Below, in pieces: positions 50,715 through 60,851 of a stretch of DNA of 64,000 nucleotides. The notes beneath the pieces were generated by a model that was given only the letters and a program-made list of their open reading frames with translations, had not been told where the DNA came from and did no database searches. Source of the stretch: Photobacterium marinum (GTDB taxonomy: Bacteria; Pseudomonadota; Gammaproteobacteria; Enterobacterales; Vibrionaceae); contig NZ_AMZO01000020.1 in NCBI RefSeq assembly GCF_000331515.1, positions 186,001 through 250,000 of the forward strand. The letters run 5' to 3'. The position numbers and the translations under genes were made by a program. Positions within the stretch are counted from its first letter, which is position 1, and each line of letters begins with the position of its first letter.

Positions 50715-52937
50715 TTACAGCGAGCTGTATTTCTCTCTCAAATGCTGACGGACAAGTTCAGCGATGGTATTAAATACAAAGGTGAATACAAACAAGACAA
50801 AGGCTGCCAGGAAAAGGATCCGATAGTGGGAACTGCCCACTTCACTTTCCGGCATCTCAATGGCAATGGTTGCAGAAAGCGTGCGCAAACCTTCCAGCAC
50901 ATTCCAGTCCATAATCGGCGTATTTCCTGTTGCCATCAGCACAATCATGGTTTCACCCACGGCGCGGCCCAGCCCCATCATAATGGCAGAGAAAATCCCC
51001 GGGCTGGCTGTCAGTAACACCACGCGTGTCAGTGTCTGCCAGTGTGTCGCTCCCAGTGCCAGAGAGCCGCTGGTTAGGTGAGCAGGAACGGAAAAAATGG
51101 CATCTTCGGCAATGGTAAAAATGGTCGGGATCACCGCAAATCCCATCGCGATACCAACCACCAACGCATTTCGCTGATCGTAGCCAATCCCCCACTTACT
51201 GGCGAGATACATCTTCAGATCGCCGGAAAAAAAAGCCTGCTCAAAATACGGGCCGAATTGGAAACAAACATAGAACAAAAGCACAATTACCGGGATCAGT
51301 AATATAATGTGAAATCCACCGGGTATCCGGTGTCGCACTTGTCCCGGCAACAGCGACCAACAAAGGCCGACTAGCAACAATACAAGCGGAAATACAGGAA
51401 CCAATAACGCAATACCGGCCAAGTTTTCCTCAACGATAGGTGCCAGCCATATTCCGGCCAGAAAGCCCAGAATAACCGTTGGCAACGCTTCCATAATTTC
51501 GACTGTCGGCTTAATGACCCGGCGCATTTTCGATGACATGAAATAAGCGGTATAAATCGCTCCTGCCAATGCCATCGGGATCGCAAAGAACATGGCATAA
51601 ACGGCGGCTTTCAGAGTACCAAAAACAATCGGCACCAGGCTCAGCTTAGGCTCAAACTCATCACTGGCCGATGTCGACTGCCAGACATAATCCGGTTCCG
51701 GGTAGCCCTCATACCAAATCTTCTGCCACAGTGAGGCAAAAGCAATTTCCGGATGGCGGTTTTTAACCCGATAGATCTGCCACTGATCGCCGTTTACCGT
51801 GATTAACCGATCTGCCCGAGGGGAAATTGCCACATGTTCAGGTAACGTATCAAAATGTTGTGCACGGTAAATGGCTTCTTTCACCGAAGTATAAAAAGCT
51901 GACAGCTGACCATCCTGCTGAACAGCAAAAAAGCCTTTGCGGGAATATTCCGGAACCAATTGAACAACCGGACTGTTGCCAATTTCAAAGTGGCGCGCCT
52001 TAATCATTTGCCGCTTACCGTCACGCAGTACTTCAAACCACTGTGAAACCAAGTTGTCACTGGTTGTAATCAGCAACGAATTTGCGCCGGATAATAGTGT
52101 CAGCTGTTCTGGCAAAGCATCGTCAGTGCTGACATCCACCGCTTCCCGTATCACAGGCTGCTTACCGTCCAGCACAACCACGTAAAGGCTGCTACCGGCA
52201 ATGGCATAGAGAGTGCGGCCATCTGGGGTTACCGCCAGTGATTTAATGTCCTTGGGTAAACCATCAACAACAAAAGAACGCGACATCCAGGACGAATCGT
52301 CTCCCAACAGACTCTCCTGATGGCGAAACACCATCACTCTTACCCGATGATCGGCAGTTGCTCCGGCAATGACGGCCTGCTCATCGCGCATTGATACCGC
52401 CAGCTTCACAATCGGTTGCCCCTCGGGATCAAGCTGCACTTTTTGTCCTAACGGATAATCAATTCCGGAGATGGTTTTCTTATCACCATCGGAAAAATCA
52501 GTACGAAAGGTCGGTTTGAACACCACCACCTCACCGGACTGGCCGCCATAACCGTAAACCTCTTCCTTTGGCAATGTCCGGGCAAAACTGGCTGGGGATG
52601 CTGTCACTGTATATTCATTTAACAACGCACCAGTCTGTGATGAATTCAAGTCAATAAAGCTCAGTCGCCCCTGCAGTGACATGCGATAGGCGATATTATT
52701 TTGCTCATTGATACGAATTGCGGCCGGATGATCAGAAAAAGAAACAGAGAAGGCCTGTTGCGGCTTCACCTTTACCGTTTCGAATATCGGCAAGATGACA
52801 AATAGCAGGTAGAAAAAGATCAGAACCAGGGTAATAAGTACAAAAATCCCGCCAGCCGTTACCCCATAGCGCGCCAGTCTGTCTTTTACCCGGCGGCCAG
52901 GGCTGTCACTCATCAAAAATGCACTGGCGTCTGCCAT
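50715..52937 (-). CDS. pstC: Phosphate ABC transporter permease PstC with propeller-like periplasmic insertion
   Basis: 740 residues against about 319 in E. coli. After the first membrane segment (about 27-52) comes an insertion of about 370 residues whose short beta-rich repeats (for example SLAVTPDGRTLYAIAGSSLYVVVLDG) resemble blades of a WD40/YVTN-type beta-propeller. The normal permease core starts near residue 435, with the EAA-type loop at LALGATHWQTLTRVVL. First gene of pstCAB-phoU, with a Pho-box-like repeat 43-65 bases before the start. The role of the insertion is not known to me. Confidence 0.94.
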   Translation of the reverse strand: MADASAFLMSDSPGRRVKDRLARYGVTAGGIFVLITLVLIFFYLLFVILPIFETVKVKPQQAFSVSFSDHPAAIRINEQNNIAYRMSLQGRLSFIDLNSSQTGALLNEYTVTASPASFARTLPKEEVYGYGGQSGEVVVFKPTFRTDFSDGDKKTISGIDYPLGQKVQLDPEGQPIVKLAVSMRDEQAVIAGATADHRVRVMVFRHQESLLGDDSSWMSRSFVVDGLPKDIKSLAVTPDGRTLYAIAGSSLYVVVLDGKQPVIREAVDVSTDDALPEQLTLLSGANSLLITTSDNLVSQWFEVLRDGKRQMIKARHFEIGNSPVVQLVPEYSRKGFFAVQQDGQLSAFYTSVKEAIYRAQHFDTLPEHVAISPRADRLITVNGDQWQIYRVKNRHPEIAFASLWQKIWYEGYPEPDYVWQSTSASDEFEPKLSLVPIVFGTLKAAVYAMFFAIPMALAGAIYTAYFMSSKMRRVIKPTVEIMEALPTVILGFLAGIWLAPIVEENLAGIALLVPVFPLVLLLVGLCWSLLPGQVRHRIPGGFHIILLIPVIVLLFYVCFQFGPYFEQAFFSGDLKMYLASKWGIGYDQRNALVVGIAMGFAVIPTIFTIAEDAIFSVPAHLTSGSLALGATHWQTLTRVVLLTASPGIFSAIMMGLGRAVGETMIVLMATGNTPIMDWNVLEGLRTLSATIAIEMPESEVGSSHYRILFLAAFVLFVFTFVFNTIAELVRQHLREKYSSL

Positions 52938-52979
52938 TATTACCTCAAAAATTTTATAGGTTTACGAATAATATTTCTT

Positions 52980-53001
52980 TTAGGTGACAATTATATTACA
53001 G
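52980..53001 (-). promoter_or_regulatory. Pho box upstream of pstC
   Basis: On the minus strand two 11-base repeats, CTGTAATATAA and TTGTCACCTAA, resemble the PhoB consensus CTGTCATAWAW twice. They begin about 43 bases from the pstC start. Weaker TGAC/TGAT repeats at 53056, 53067 and 53077 may extend the site. Confidence 0.65.
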
Positions 53002-53219
53002 CGCGAACCCGTCCGGCTATGTCTGCATCAGAGTTATCAAACCATCACTGATGGGTGACAAAGCTTTGATTATGGATGACCTAGTTTTGCAGCTAAATGT
53101 CATTAATCTTAATGCTTTATGAACTAAACTTCATTTAAGTGATATGCGATCCAGGCATCTGGACAGCTAATGCACACAATCTCATAATGAATTGGCATAC
53201 AACGAAAAAGGAAGTCGTT

Positions 53220-53723
53220 ATGAAGCACCTTATCATTACTGTCATCGGCAAAGACCGCCCCGGACTGGTGGAGCTACTTTCAGATACGGTTTACCAAAAT
53301 AATGGTAACTGGCTTTCCAGCAGTCTGAGTAAACTTGCCGGTCAGTTTGCAGGGATCCTGCAAGTCGAAGTCGCCTCCCAATATATTCCGCTATTAAAAA
53401 ACGCTTTATCACAAATCAATGAGCTGCAAATCCATATTGTTGAGGATGACAACAGTAATGCGCCCGCCACTGCTCTTCACAACCTCACCGTCACAGGCAA
53501 CGACCGTCCGGGCATAGTCAAAGACGTAACGGCTCGCTTGAACCAACTTGGTATCAATATCAACAAACTCAAAACCGAAAACCAAAGCGCGCCTAACTGG
53601 GGCTATCCGATTTTTACCGCTCATTTCCAGCTCGAATTACCACAAGGATTAGAACTGGATGTAGTTCAGGATTCTCTTGAGCAAATCGCTGATGATTTAA
53701 CCGTTGATATGGATGACAACTGA
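53220..53723 (+). CDS. Tandem ACT-domain protein, GcvR-like
   Basis: 167 residues formed by two ACT domains (about 2-75 and 85-165; IGKDRPGLVELLSD and TGNDRPGIVKDVTARL). It resembles GcvR, the repressor partner of GcvA for the glycine cleavage genes, which senses glycine; no DNA-binding domain is present. I chose ATG 53220 with AAGGAAG upstream; the open frame begins at 53139. It lies 51 bases before ppk1 on the same strand, so co-transcription is possible. Specific function here is uncertain. Confidence 0.8.
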   Translation: MKHLIITVIGKDRPGLVELLSDTVYQNNGNWLSSSLSKLAGQFAGILQVEVASQYIPLLKNALSQINELQIHIVEDDNSNAPATALHNLTVTGNDRPGIVKDVTARLNQLGININKLKTENQSAPNWGYPIFTAHFQLELPQGLELDVVQDSLEQIADDLTVDMDDN

Positions 53724-53774
53724 TAACAACTAACCCCGTTTCTTTTGGCCCATAAGCTTATTAGCAGGATGACA

Positions 53775-55871
53775 ATGAGCACGGAACCTCTCTATATTGA
53801 AAAAGAATTAAGTTGGCTGTCTTTTAACGAACGCGTGCTGCAGGAAGCGGCAGACAAATCTGTCCCGCTGATTGAGCGAGTGCGTTTCTTAGGGATTTTT
53901 TCTAATAACACTGATGAGTTTTACCAGGTACGTTTTGCTGATGTAAAACGCCAAATCCTGATCAGCCAGGAACAAGGCGGTGATGACAGCGCCAAACAAC
54001 TGTTAAGTAAAATCCAGAGCCGGGTGCTAAAACTGAATCAGGACTTCGATAACCTGTACAACGAAATCCTGCTGGAAATGGCACGCCGCCATATCTTCCT
54101 GATCAACGAACAACAGCTCGATGACAATCAGAAAATATGGCTGAAGAAGTATTTCCGTAATGCAATCCTTCCGCACATCACCCCGATCCTGCTGACCAAA
54201 GATATCGATCTGCTGGAGTTCCTGAAAGACGAATACTCTTACCTGACAGTCGAAATGCAGCAGGGTAAAAAGAAAAAATACGCCCTGATTGAGATCCCGA
54301 CCGATCAGTTGCCACGATTTGTCCAAGTACCGGAAGCCAAAGGCAAACGCAGAAAGACTTTAATCCTGCTCGACAATATTATTCGCTTCTGTCTGGATGA
54401 TATTTTCAGCGGCTTTTTCGAATACGATAAGCTGACCGCTTATTCTATGAAAATGACCCGGGATGCCGAGTATGATCTCGGGCTGGAAGTCGAGCACAGC
54501 CTGCTGGAACAGATGTCAGAAGGGCTCAAACAGCGCCTTAATGCCATGCCGGTCCGCTTTGTGTACCAGCGTGACATGCCCAGCGACATGATCAAAGAGC
54601 TTTGCCGCCTACTGAAGGTCTCCAGTTATGACAGTATTATTCCCGGCGGACGTTACCATAACTTCAAAGATTTCATCGGCTTTCCGAATGTGGGCAGGAA
54701 GTACCTGGAAAATCCTCCGCTACCACCAATAGAGAGCTACCATTTCAGTTGCGCCCAAAATGCGTTTGATGCGATCAAGGCACAAGATATCCTGCTGTAT
54801 TACCCCTACCACACCTTCAACCATATGACGGAGCTTGTGCGTCAGGCCGCCTACGATCCGAAAGTACGCAGCATCAAAATCAACATCTACCGGGTTGCCA
54901 AAGACTCCCGGATTATTGAATCAATGATTGAAGCCGCCAATAACGGTAAACGGGTAACGGTAGTGGTTGAATTGCAGGCCCGTTTTGACGAAGAAGCCAA
55001 TATCATCTGGGCCCGCCGCCTGACCGAAGCTGGTGTACACGTACTTTTCGGTGTACCGGGTCTGAAAATCCACTCCAAACTTTGCCTAATCACCCGTAAA
55101 GAAGATGACCGTTTTGTCCGCTACGCCCACCTCGGCACCGGTAACTTCCATGAAAAAACCGCCCGGATTTATACCGATTTTGCGTTTTTCACCTGCGATG
55201 AAGAAATTACCAATGAAGTCCGACAGGTATTCGGTTATATCGAAAACCCGTACCGTCCGGTTGAATTCAACCACTTAGTCGTGTCACCACGTAATTCCCG
55301 CGCCCGACTTTATGACCTAATTGACAGGGAAATTGCCCATGCCAAGCAAAACCTGCCTGCTGGTATTACACTTAAGGTGAATAATCTGGTCGATAAGGGT
55401 TTGATAAACATGCTTTATCAGGCTAGTAGCGCTGGCGTTGAGATCAAATTGATCATCCGTGGTATGTGCTCATTGATCCCGGGGATCAAAGAGATCAGCG
55501 AAAATATCACCGCAATAAGTATCGTCGACCGCTTCCTGGAACACCCTAGAGTAATGGTGTTTGAGAATAACGGTGATCCGGAAGTGATGATCTCGTCAGC
55601 GGACTGGATGACCAGAAATATCGATAACCGTATCGAAGTCGGCTGTCCAATCCGGGATCCGGTACTGAAGAAAAAAATTATCGATATCCTGAATATCCAA
55701 ATGTCTGATACCGTCAAAGCACGGATTATCGATAAAGAAATGAACAATCATTATGTGCCGCGAGGTAATCGTCGCAAGATCCGCTCCCAAACAGCGACCT
55801 ATGATTACCTGAAAAATACGGAAAAACAGCTCCGAAAAAAAGCCGAAAAAGCGATGAAAAACAATGATTGA
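53775..55871 (+). CDS. ppk1: Polyphosphate kinase 1
   Basis: Builds inorganic polyphosphate from ATP reversibly at the membrane. 698 residues: N-terminal domain starting [20 protein letters not shown], head domain, and two phospholipase-D-like catalytic domains with the autophosphorylated His in [11 protein letters not shown] and the second key region [20 protein letters not shown]. The ATG at 53775 has AGGA at good distance; in-frame ATGs at 53745 and 53769 are alternatives. Its stop overlaps the ppx start by 8 bases, so the two are translated together. Confidence 0.96.
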   Translation: MSTEPLYIEKELSWLSFNERVLQEAADKSVPLIERVRFLGIFSNNTDEFYQVRFADVKRQILISQEQGGDDSAKQLLSKIQSRVLKLNQDFDNLYNEILLEMARRHIFLINEQQLDDNQKIWLKKYFRNAILPHITPILLTKDIDLLEFLKDEYSYLTVEMQQGKKKKYALIEIPTDQLPRFVQVPEAKGKRRKTLILLDNIIRFCLDDIFSGFFEYDKLTAYSMKMTRDAEYDLGLEVEHSLLEQMSEGLKQRLNAMPVRFVYQRDMPSDMIKELCRLLKVSSYDSIIPGGRYHNFKDFIGFPNVGRKYLENPPLPPIESYHFSCAQNAFDAIKAQDILLYYPYHTFNHMTELVRQAAYDPKVRSIKINIYRVAKDSRIIESMIEAANNGKRVTVVVELQARFDEEANIIWARRLTEAGVHVLFGVPGLKIHSKLCLITRKEDDRFVRYAHLGTGNFHEKTARIYTDFAFFTCDEEITNEVRQVFGYIENPYRPVEFNHLVVSPRNSRARLYDLIDREIAHAKQNLPAGITLKVNNLVDKGLINMLYQASSAGVEIKLIIRGMCSLIPGIKEISENITAISIVDRFLEHPRVMVFENNGDPEVMISSADWMTRNIDNRIEVGCPIRDPVLKKKIIDILNIQMSDTVKARIIDKEMNNHYVPRGNRRKIRSQTATYDYLKNTEKQLRKKAEKAMKNND

Positions 55872-57360
55872 AAATCAACGTCCACGCGAAATCGCAGCAA
55901 TTGACCTTGGCTCGAACAGTTTTCATATGGTCGTTGCCAGAATCGTCGGCCAGAGCCTGCAAATTATCAGCCGGCACAAACAGCGTGTACATCTGGCTTC
56001 CGGCCTGGATGCCCACCAAAACCTTGATCAGGCCGCTATTCAGCGCGGCCTGAACTGCCTGGCAATGTTTGCAGAACGCCTGCAAGGGTTCGAACCGGAA
56101 AATGTCCGCATTGCCGCAACTTATACCCTGCGTCAGGCTCAGAATGCCCACGTTTTTCTCAAGCGGGCCGAAAGCCTGATCCCCTACCCGATAGAAATTA
56201 TTCCGGGTACGGAAGAAGGCCGCCTGATTTATCTGGGGGTCGCTCATACCCAGCCGGAAAACGGTCGTAAACTGGTAGTTGATATCGGTGGTGGTAGTAC
56301 CGAGCTTATCATCGGCGAAGACTTTGACACTCATCTCGTCTATAGCAAGCACATGGGCTGTGTCAGCTATGACCAACAGTTTTTCCCTAAAGACAAAATC
56401 AGCGCAAAAAGCATGGCTGCCGCCAAACTTGCCGCCGAACAAAAGCTGGAAAGTATCGCCAGTAAGTACCGCAAGAAAGGCTGGCAATATGCAGTCGGCT
56501 CTTCCGGCACTATCAAAGCTATTCGTGAAGTACTCATCGGGATGGGCTGTGCAGATGGCATTATTACCGGCAAACGACTATGCCAGTTAACCGACAAAAT
56601 CCTGGAATTTAAGAACGCACAAGACCTTAACTTCCAGGGACTAAGCGATGACCGTAAACCGGTATTTGCGGCTGGTGTCGCTATCCTCAGCGCTGTATTC
56701 AATTCCTTGGAAATTGAGCAGATGACCTACTCTGACGGTGCCTTACGGGAAGGCTTGCTGTATGAAATGGAAGATCGCTTCCGTCACAGTGATATCCGAA
56801 CCCGCACCGCCGATGCCATGGCAGCGCAATACCATGTTGATATGGAGCAGGCTAACCGGGTGAAAAATACCGCCGAAATGCTCTACAACCAAATTGAACC
56901 TCAGCCGGGACTGGCAAAATCAGAACTTTCAACCCTGCTTGGTTGGGGGGCATTGCTGCATGAAGTCGGTTTGAGCATCACCTATCCGGGATTCCATCGC
57001 CATTCTGCCTACCTGTTGCGCTACAGCACCATGCCGGGATTTAATCTTGAGCAGCAAACCGTATTGGCTACCCTTGTTCGCTTCCAGCGCAAAAGCCTCA
57101 AGCTGGAAGAAATGCCTGAACTCAATATCTACAAGCGCAAACACCTGTATCCGCTGATCAGAACCCTTCGCTTGGCGGTCGCCCTCAACGGCCAGAGAAC
57201 CGATGATCCTCTGCCGCAAATCAAAGTAAAAGCCGACAAAGAAGACTGGCTGTTAAGCCTGCCGAAAGACTGGGAAAACAATAACAAACTATTGGCGGCC
57301 GATTTACGCCAAGAGCAGGAATACTGGGCTAAAGCAGGATGGGGACTCAACATAAAATAG
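55864..57360 (+). CDS. ppx: Exopolyphosphatase / guanosine pentaphosphate phosphatase
   Basis: 498-residue member of the Ppx/GppA family: actin-like ATPase fold with [17 protein letters not shown] at the N-terminus, [14 protein letters not shown] in the middle, and a C-terminal HD-like domain ([20 protein letters not shown]). Releases terminal phosphate from polyphosphate, opposing PPK1; paired with ppk1 by the ATGATTGA overlap. Length fits Ppx of E. coli (about 513). Confidence 0.95.
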   Translation: MIENQRPREIAAIDLGSNSFHMVVARIVGQSLQIISRHKQRVHLASGLDAHQNLDQAAIQRGLNCLAMFAERLQGFEPENVRIAATYTLRQAQNAHVFLKRAESLIPYPIEIIPGTEEGRLIYLGVAHTQPENGRKLVVDIGGGSTELIIGEDFDTHLVYSKHMGCVSYDQQFFPKDKISAKSMAAAKLAAEQKLESIASKYRKKGWQYAVGSSGTIKAIREVLIGMGCADGIITGKRLCQLTDKILEFKNAQDLNFQGLSDDRKPVFAAGVAILSAVFNSLEIEQMTYSDGALREGLLYEMEDRFRHSDIRTRTADAMAAQYHVDMEQANRVKNTAEMLYNQIEPQPGLAKSELSTLLGWGALLHEVGLSITYPGFHRHSAYLLRYSTMPGFNLEQQTVLATLVRFQRKSLKLEEMPELNIYKRKHLYPLIRTLRLAVALNGQRTDDPLPQIKVKADKEDWLLSLPKDWENNNKLLAADLRQEQEYWAKAGWGLNIK

Positions 57361-57404
57361 CCTGATACAGCTCAATAAAAGCGAGCAATATGAGTAGAAA
57401 AAAC

Positions 57405-57430
57405 AAGCCAAGCTAGTCTCAGCCAGGCTT
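57405..57430. terminator. Terminator between ppx and pstS
   Basis: Imperfect hairpin AAGCC...GGCTT with an inner AGC/GCT pairing; on the minus strand it is followed by TTGTTTTTTC, on the plus strand by TTCTT. Probably serves both convergent genes. Confidence 0.65.
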
Positions 57431-57464
57431 TCTTATTCCGTGGGTTTAAATTATTGAGCGGATA

Positions 57465-58433
57465 TCAATTCGCGCTCAAACCCAGAGTCTTCATATCCTC
57501 TGCCACAATCGAGGCAGGTAAAGGCACATAACCGTCTTTCTCAACAATATCCTGCCCGTTACGGGAAAGAATAAAACGGATAAATTCAGCATCTAGCGGC
57601 GGCATGGCTTCGTTCGGGTGCTTATTTACATAGATATATAAATATCGGGCCAGAGGGTAGCTACCATTGATAGAGTTCTCAATCGTCGCCTCGACAAAAT
57701 TGTTTCCATCCCGTGCAACCGGAATCGCACGGATCCCCGTGGTCTTATAGCCGATCCCAGAATAACCAATGGAATTGAGTGAACTGGAAACCGATTGTAC
57801 CACTGATGCAGAGCCCGGTTGCTCATTGACGTTATTGCGAAAATCGCCTTTACACAGCGCGCGCTGTTTGAAATAGCCGTATGTACCGGAAACAGAATTT
57901 CGGCCAAACAACTGAATACTGCGTTTTTTCCAGCTGCCTTCCAGCCCCAGTTGCCCCCAACGAGTGATCGACTCTAAAGCACCACAGCGCAGCGTCCGGG
58001 AGTAAATCGCATCAAGCTCAGCAAAGTTGATCCCCTCAAGCGGGTTATCCTCATGAACGAACACGGCCAGCGCATCTATTGCAACTCTGATCGCCGTAGG
58101 CTGATAACCATGCTCTTGCTCAAAAGCTTCAATTTCGCGCGATTTCATCGCCCGGCTCATCGGCCCGAGCTGCGCAGTTGCTTCAATCAGAGCAGTTGGT
58201 GCGGTTGAGGAACCTGCAGCCTGAACCTGAATATTAACGCTCGGATAAATCCGCTTAAATTCTTCCGACCAGTAAGTCATCAAGTTGGCAAAGGTATCTG
58301 AGCCAACCGATGACAGGTTGCCGGAAATACCGCTCACTTTGTAATATTCAGGTAGCTCCTGATCAACAGCCGATGCTCCCCAACTGACAAGCAAAGCCAG
58401 CAGGCATCCTAGTTTTCTGAACCTTGCAGTCAT
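57465..58433 (-). CDS. pstS: Phosphate-binding periplasmic protein PstS-like
   Basis: 322 residues with a Sec signal peptide (about 1-22, …GASAVDQ). The phosphate-site motifs are recognisable: GSDTFANLM near the N-terminus, [11 protein letters not shown], and the region [13 protein letters not shown]. Two Cys (RCGALES, ALCKGDF) may form a disulfide. It is separated from pstCAB and lies just after phoR on the same strand, as in vibrios. It should deliver phosphate to PstCAB, though a sensory role with PhoR cannot be excluded. Confidence 0.9.
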   Translation of the reverse strand: MTARFRKLGCLLALLVSWGASAVDQELPEYYKVSGISGNLSSVGSDTFANLMTYWSEEFKRIYPSVNIQVQAAGSSTAPTALIEATAQLGPMSRAMKSREIEAFEQEHGYQPTAIRVAIDALAVFVHEDNPLEGINFAELDAIYSRTLRCGALESITRWGQLGLEGSWKKRSIQLFGRNSVSGTYGYFKQRALCKGDFRNNVNEQPGSASVVQSVSSSLNSIGYSGIGYKTTGIRAIPVARDGNNFVEATIENSINGSYPLARYLYIYVNKHPNEAMPPLDAEFIRFILSRNGQDIVEKDGYVPLPASIVAEDMKTLGLSAN

Positions 58434-58453
58434 ATGTTCCTTGTAAACAGCAA

Positions 58454-58472
58454 AAGCGGCCGAGAGCCGCTT
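58454..58472 (-). terminator. Hairpin between phoR and pstS
   Basis: AAGCGGC/GCCGCTT stem with a 5-base loop; on the minus strand followed by TTGCTGTTT. Lies in the 79-base gap; it could limit read-through from phoBR into pstS. Confidence 0.6.
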
Positions 58473-58512
58473 GTATCATATCTATATTGTCTGGCTGGTG
58501 TTAAACCCCTTA

Positions 58513-59817
58513 TCAGGCAGCTTTGGCAACCAACCTTTCAGGCAAGGTGAAAGAGAAAGTACTGCCTTCACCTACCTCGCTTTCAATTTCCAGGTGCGAG
58601 TCATGGTGGCTCAGGGCATGTTTCACAATCGCCAACCCAAGACCACTACCTCCGGTTTCCCTGGAGCGGGCTTTATCAACCCGATAGAATCGCTCGGTCA
58701 GACGATGGATATGCTGCGGCTCGATCCCCTCACCACTGTCTTTTACTTCCAACCTTGGTCCCGTCGCAGACAGATACCAGCGCACCGATACTTCAGCATT
58801 TTTCGGCGTATGTTTCACCGCGTTATACACCAGGTTAGAAATCGCACTGCGCAGCTGATCTTCATCGCCCAACACTTTAAGCGACTTATCAACTTCGAAG
58901 GTAAACAGGTGCTTATCACCGCCACTGAGTGAAATAGCTTCTTTTTCCAGAATATCCAGCATCGCCGGCACATCCACCGTTTCTTCCAGCTCAATGTTCG
59001 GCGCAGCTTCAATCTTGGACAAAGTCAGTAACTGCTCAACCAGCGAATTCATTCGCAGCAGCTGCTCAGTCATTACCCCATGAGCTTTATCCCACATCGG
59101 CCCGACCAGCATATCTGGATCTTTCGCCATTTCCAGATATCCCTGCAAAACCGTCATTGGTGTACGCAGCTCGTGAGATACGTTAGCAAAGAAGTTACGT
59201 CGCATACCTTCAAGCTGCTTAAGCTGTGACACATCACGCACCACCATCAGGTACTCACCTTCGGTATAGTGCATGATCCGCAGTTCAAGGGTACGGTCAT
59301 AGTTAAATGGCGAGGTGATCTCCAACGGCGTCTCAAAGGACTGTTTAGCCAGATAGCGGACAAAATCGGGACTGCGGAGAAGGTTGCTGATCGGTTGACC
59401 GGCATCATCCGGCCAGCGAAAACCCAGCAAGTGCTGAGCCAGTTTGTTACACCAGACGATATTCCCTTCGCTTCTAAATACAACAACGGCATCAGGAAGG
59501 GATTCCGCACCATTGCGGAAACGGCGGATTAAAGTAGCCAGCTCTTTGCGGCGGCGTCGGTTACGCTGCTGCAAGCGATAAAGGCCGTTAAACAAAGGCT
59601 CCCAGCTACCAGAGCCTGATGGTGGAGTCAGGCTGCGATCTTTCCACAACCAATCGGACATCTTCAGTTGGTTATGAAAATGCCAGATGAGTTGGATCCA
59701 AGTGGCAATCAGCAGGAACCATGGCATATAGCCAAAAATCATTCCCAGTGCGATCCAGGGCAAGTAGAAAAAGGCCAGTTCAAGAACCAGCTTTTTCCAC
59801 GACAGCCGTTCAACCAT
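58513..59817 (-). CDS. phoR: Phosphate regulon sensor kinase PhoR
   Basis: 434 residues: two N-terminal membrane segments (about 8-45), a PAS domain (about 100-200, [21 protein letters not shown]), the phospho-acceptor His in [22 protein letters not shown], and the ATPase domain ([34 protein letters not shown]). Senses Pst activity through PhoU and phosphorylates PhoB. Starts 88 bases after phoB. Confidence 0.97.
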   Translation of the reverse strand: MVERLSWKKLVLELAFFYLPWIALGMIFGYMPWFLLIATWIQLIWHFHNQLKMSDWLWKDRSLTPPSGSGSWEPLFNGLYRLQQRNRRRRKELATLIRRFRNGAESLPDAVVVFRSEGNIVWCNKLAQHLLGFRWPDDAGQPISNLLRSPDFVRYLAKQSFETPLEITSPFNYDRTLELRIMHYTEGEYLMVVRDVSQLKQLEGMRRNFFANVSHELRTPMTVLQGYLEMAKDPDMLVGPMWDKAHGVMTEQLLRMNSLVEQLLTLSKIEAAPNIELEETVDVPAMLDILEKEAISLSGGDKHLFTFEVDKSLKVLGDEDQLRSAISNLVYNAVKHTPKNAEVSVRWYLSATGPRLEVKDSGEGIEPQHIHRLTERFYRVDKARSRETGGSGLGLAIVKHALSHHDSHLEIESEVGEGSTFSFTLPERLVAKAA

Positions 59818-59905
59818 TTATTACTCCATCCAAACGAAAGCTTCTATTCGCTTTCGTTTTTTGTTTCAAATTCGCCTGTATCAAAAGCTAACTTAACGCT
59901 AATAA

Positions 59906-60595
59906 CTAGGTACGGGTAGAGAATCGGTATCCGGCACCGCGTACAGTCTGAACAAGTTTGTCATGACCACCAGCTTCCAATGCTTTACGCAGGCGTCGGA
60001 TGTGAACATCAACCGTGCGGTCTTCAACGTAAACATTAGTACCCCAGACATTATTCAAAAGCTGCTCACGGCTGTAGACTCGCTCTTGGTGAGTCATGAA
60101 AAAGTGCAGCATCTTGAACTCTGTCGGCCCCATATCCAGCGGTTCGTCATTCGACGTCACACGGTGTGAAACCGGATCCAGCTTCAGCCCCTGAACATCA
60201 ATCACATCTTCCAATGATGTCGGCGACACCCGGCGCATAACCGCCTTCAAACGAGCCATCAGCTCCTTCGGAGAAAAAGGCTTGGTAATATAGTCATCCG
60301 CACCGGCTTCAAGGCCACGAACCTTGTCTTCCTCTTCGCCGCGCGCAGTCAGCATCACCACAGGGATCTTACGGGTCATTTCATCCCGCTTCAGATGTTT
60401 CATCAGGTTGATCCCGGAACCGCCGGGAAGCATCCAGTCCAGCAGAATCAGTTCAGGATATGGCTCGCAGATTTTCTCCAATGCAGAGTCAAAATCTTCA
60501 GCTTCAATCGCCTCATATCCTTTCTGTTCGAGGACAAAGCACAACATTTCACGAATCGGTGCTTCATCTTCTACAACAAGAATCCGTTTTACCAT
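59906..60595 (-). CDS. phoB: Phosphate regulon response regulator PhoB
   Basis: 229 residues: receiver domain with the phosphorylated D53 ([13 protein letters not shown]), acidic pair E9/D10 and K105-type [10 protein letters not shown], then an OmpR-type winged helix (about 130-229, [14 protein letters not shown]). Activates Pho genes including pst and its own operon through Pho boxes; one lies just upstream. Confidence 0.98.
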   Translation of the reverse strand: MVKRILVVEDEAPIREMLCFVLEQKGYEAIEAEDFDSALEKICEPYPELILLDWMLPGGSGINLMKHLKRDEMTRKIPVVMLTARGEEEDKVRGLEAGADDYITKPFSPKELMARLKAVMRRVSPTSLEDVIDVQGLKLDPVSHRVTSNDEPLDMGPTEFKMLHFFMTHQERVYSREQLLNNVWGTNVYVEDRTVDVHIRRLRKALEAGGHDKLVQTVRGAGYRFSTRT

Positions 60596-60648
60596 AGCAA
60601 TAGTTACCCAGTAGTAGTTGCTGTCTGTCGAGCGTCATTATGTGTTTT

Positions 60649-60670
60649 TATTATGACACTTTTGTGACTC
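60649..60670 (-). promoter_or_regulatory. Pho box upstream of phoB
   Basis: On the minus strand GAGTCACAAAAGTGTCATAA contains two GTCA repeats exactly 11 bases apart, each followed by an A-rich stretch, as in the PhoB consensus CTGTCATAWAW twice. It lies 54-75 bases before phoB, fitting autoactivation. Confidence 0.72.
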
Positions 60671-60742
60671 GGCGCGATAAAAGCCAGCCCGTATGTATTG
60701 GATTACATTACCAAAGTGTTCCAAGAACTGTTCAGGAACTGT

Positions 60743-60764
60743 CCCGGTTCGGTTCCAAACCGGG
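60743..60764. other. Hairpin between sbcC and phoB
   Basis: CCCGGTT (60743-60749) pairs with AACCGGG (60758-60764), 88 bases after the sbcC stop. No T run follows on either strand; possible sbcC 3' structure. Confidence 0.35.
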
Positions 60765-60851
60765 CAGTTATCATCCCGTCTTAACACCTCAGGCCAGCCA
60801 TGAACAACGAGCCTGCAAGTTACCAGCCTAGCTGTAAGTCAAATAGGAAGT

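Noticed and set aside
55726-56487. 253-codon frame opposite ppx
   Set aside because: Antisense to the ppx coding region; no recognisable domain and no plausible start signal.
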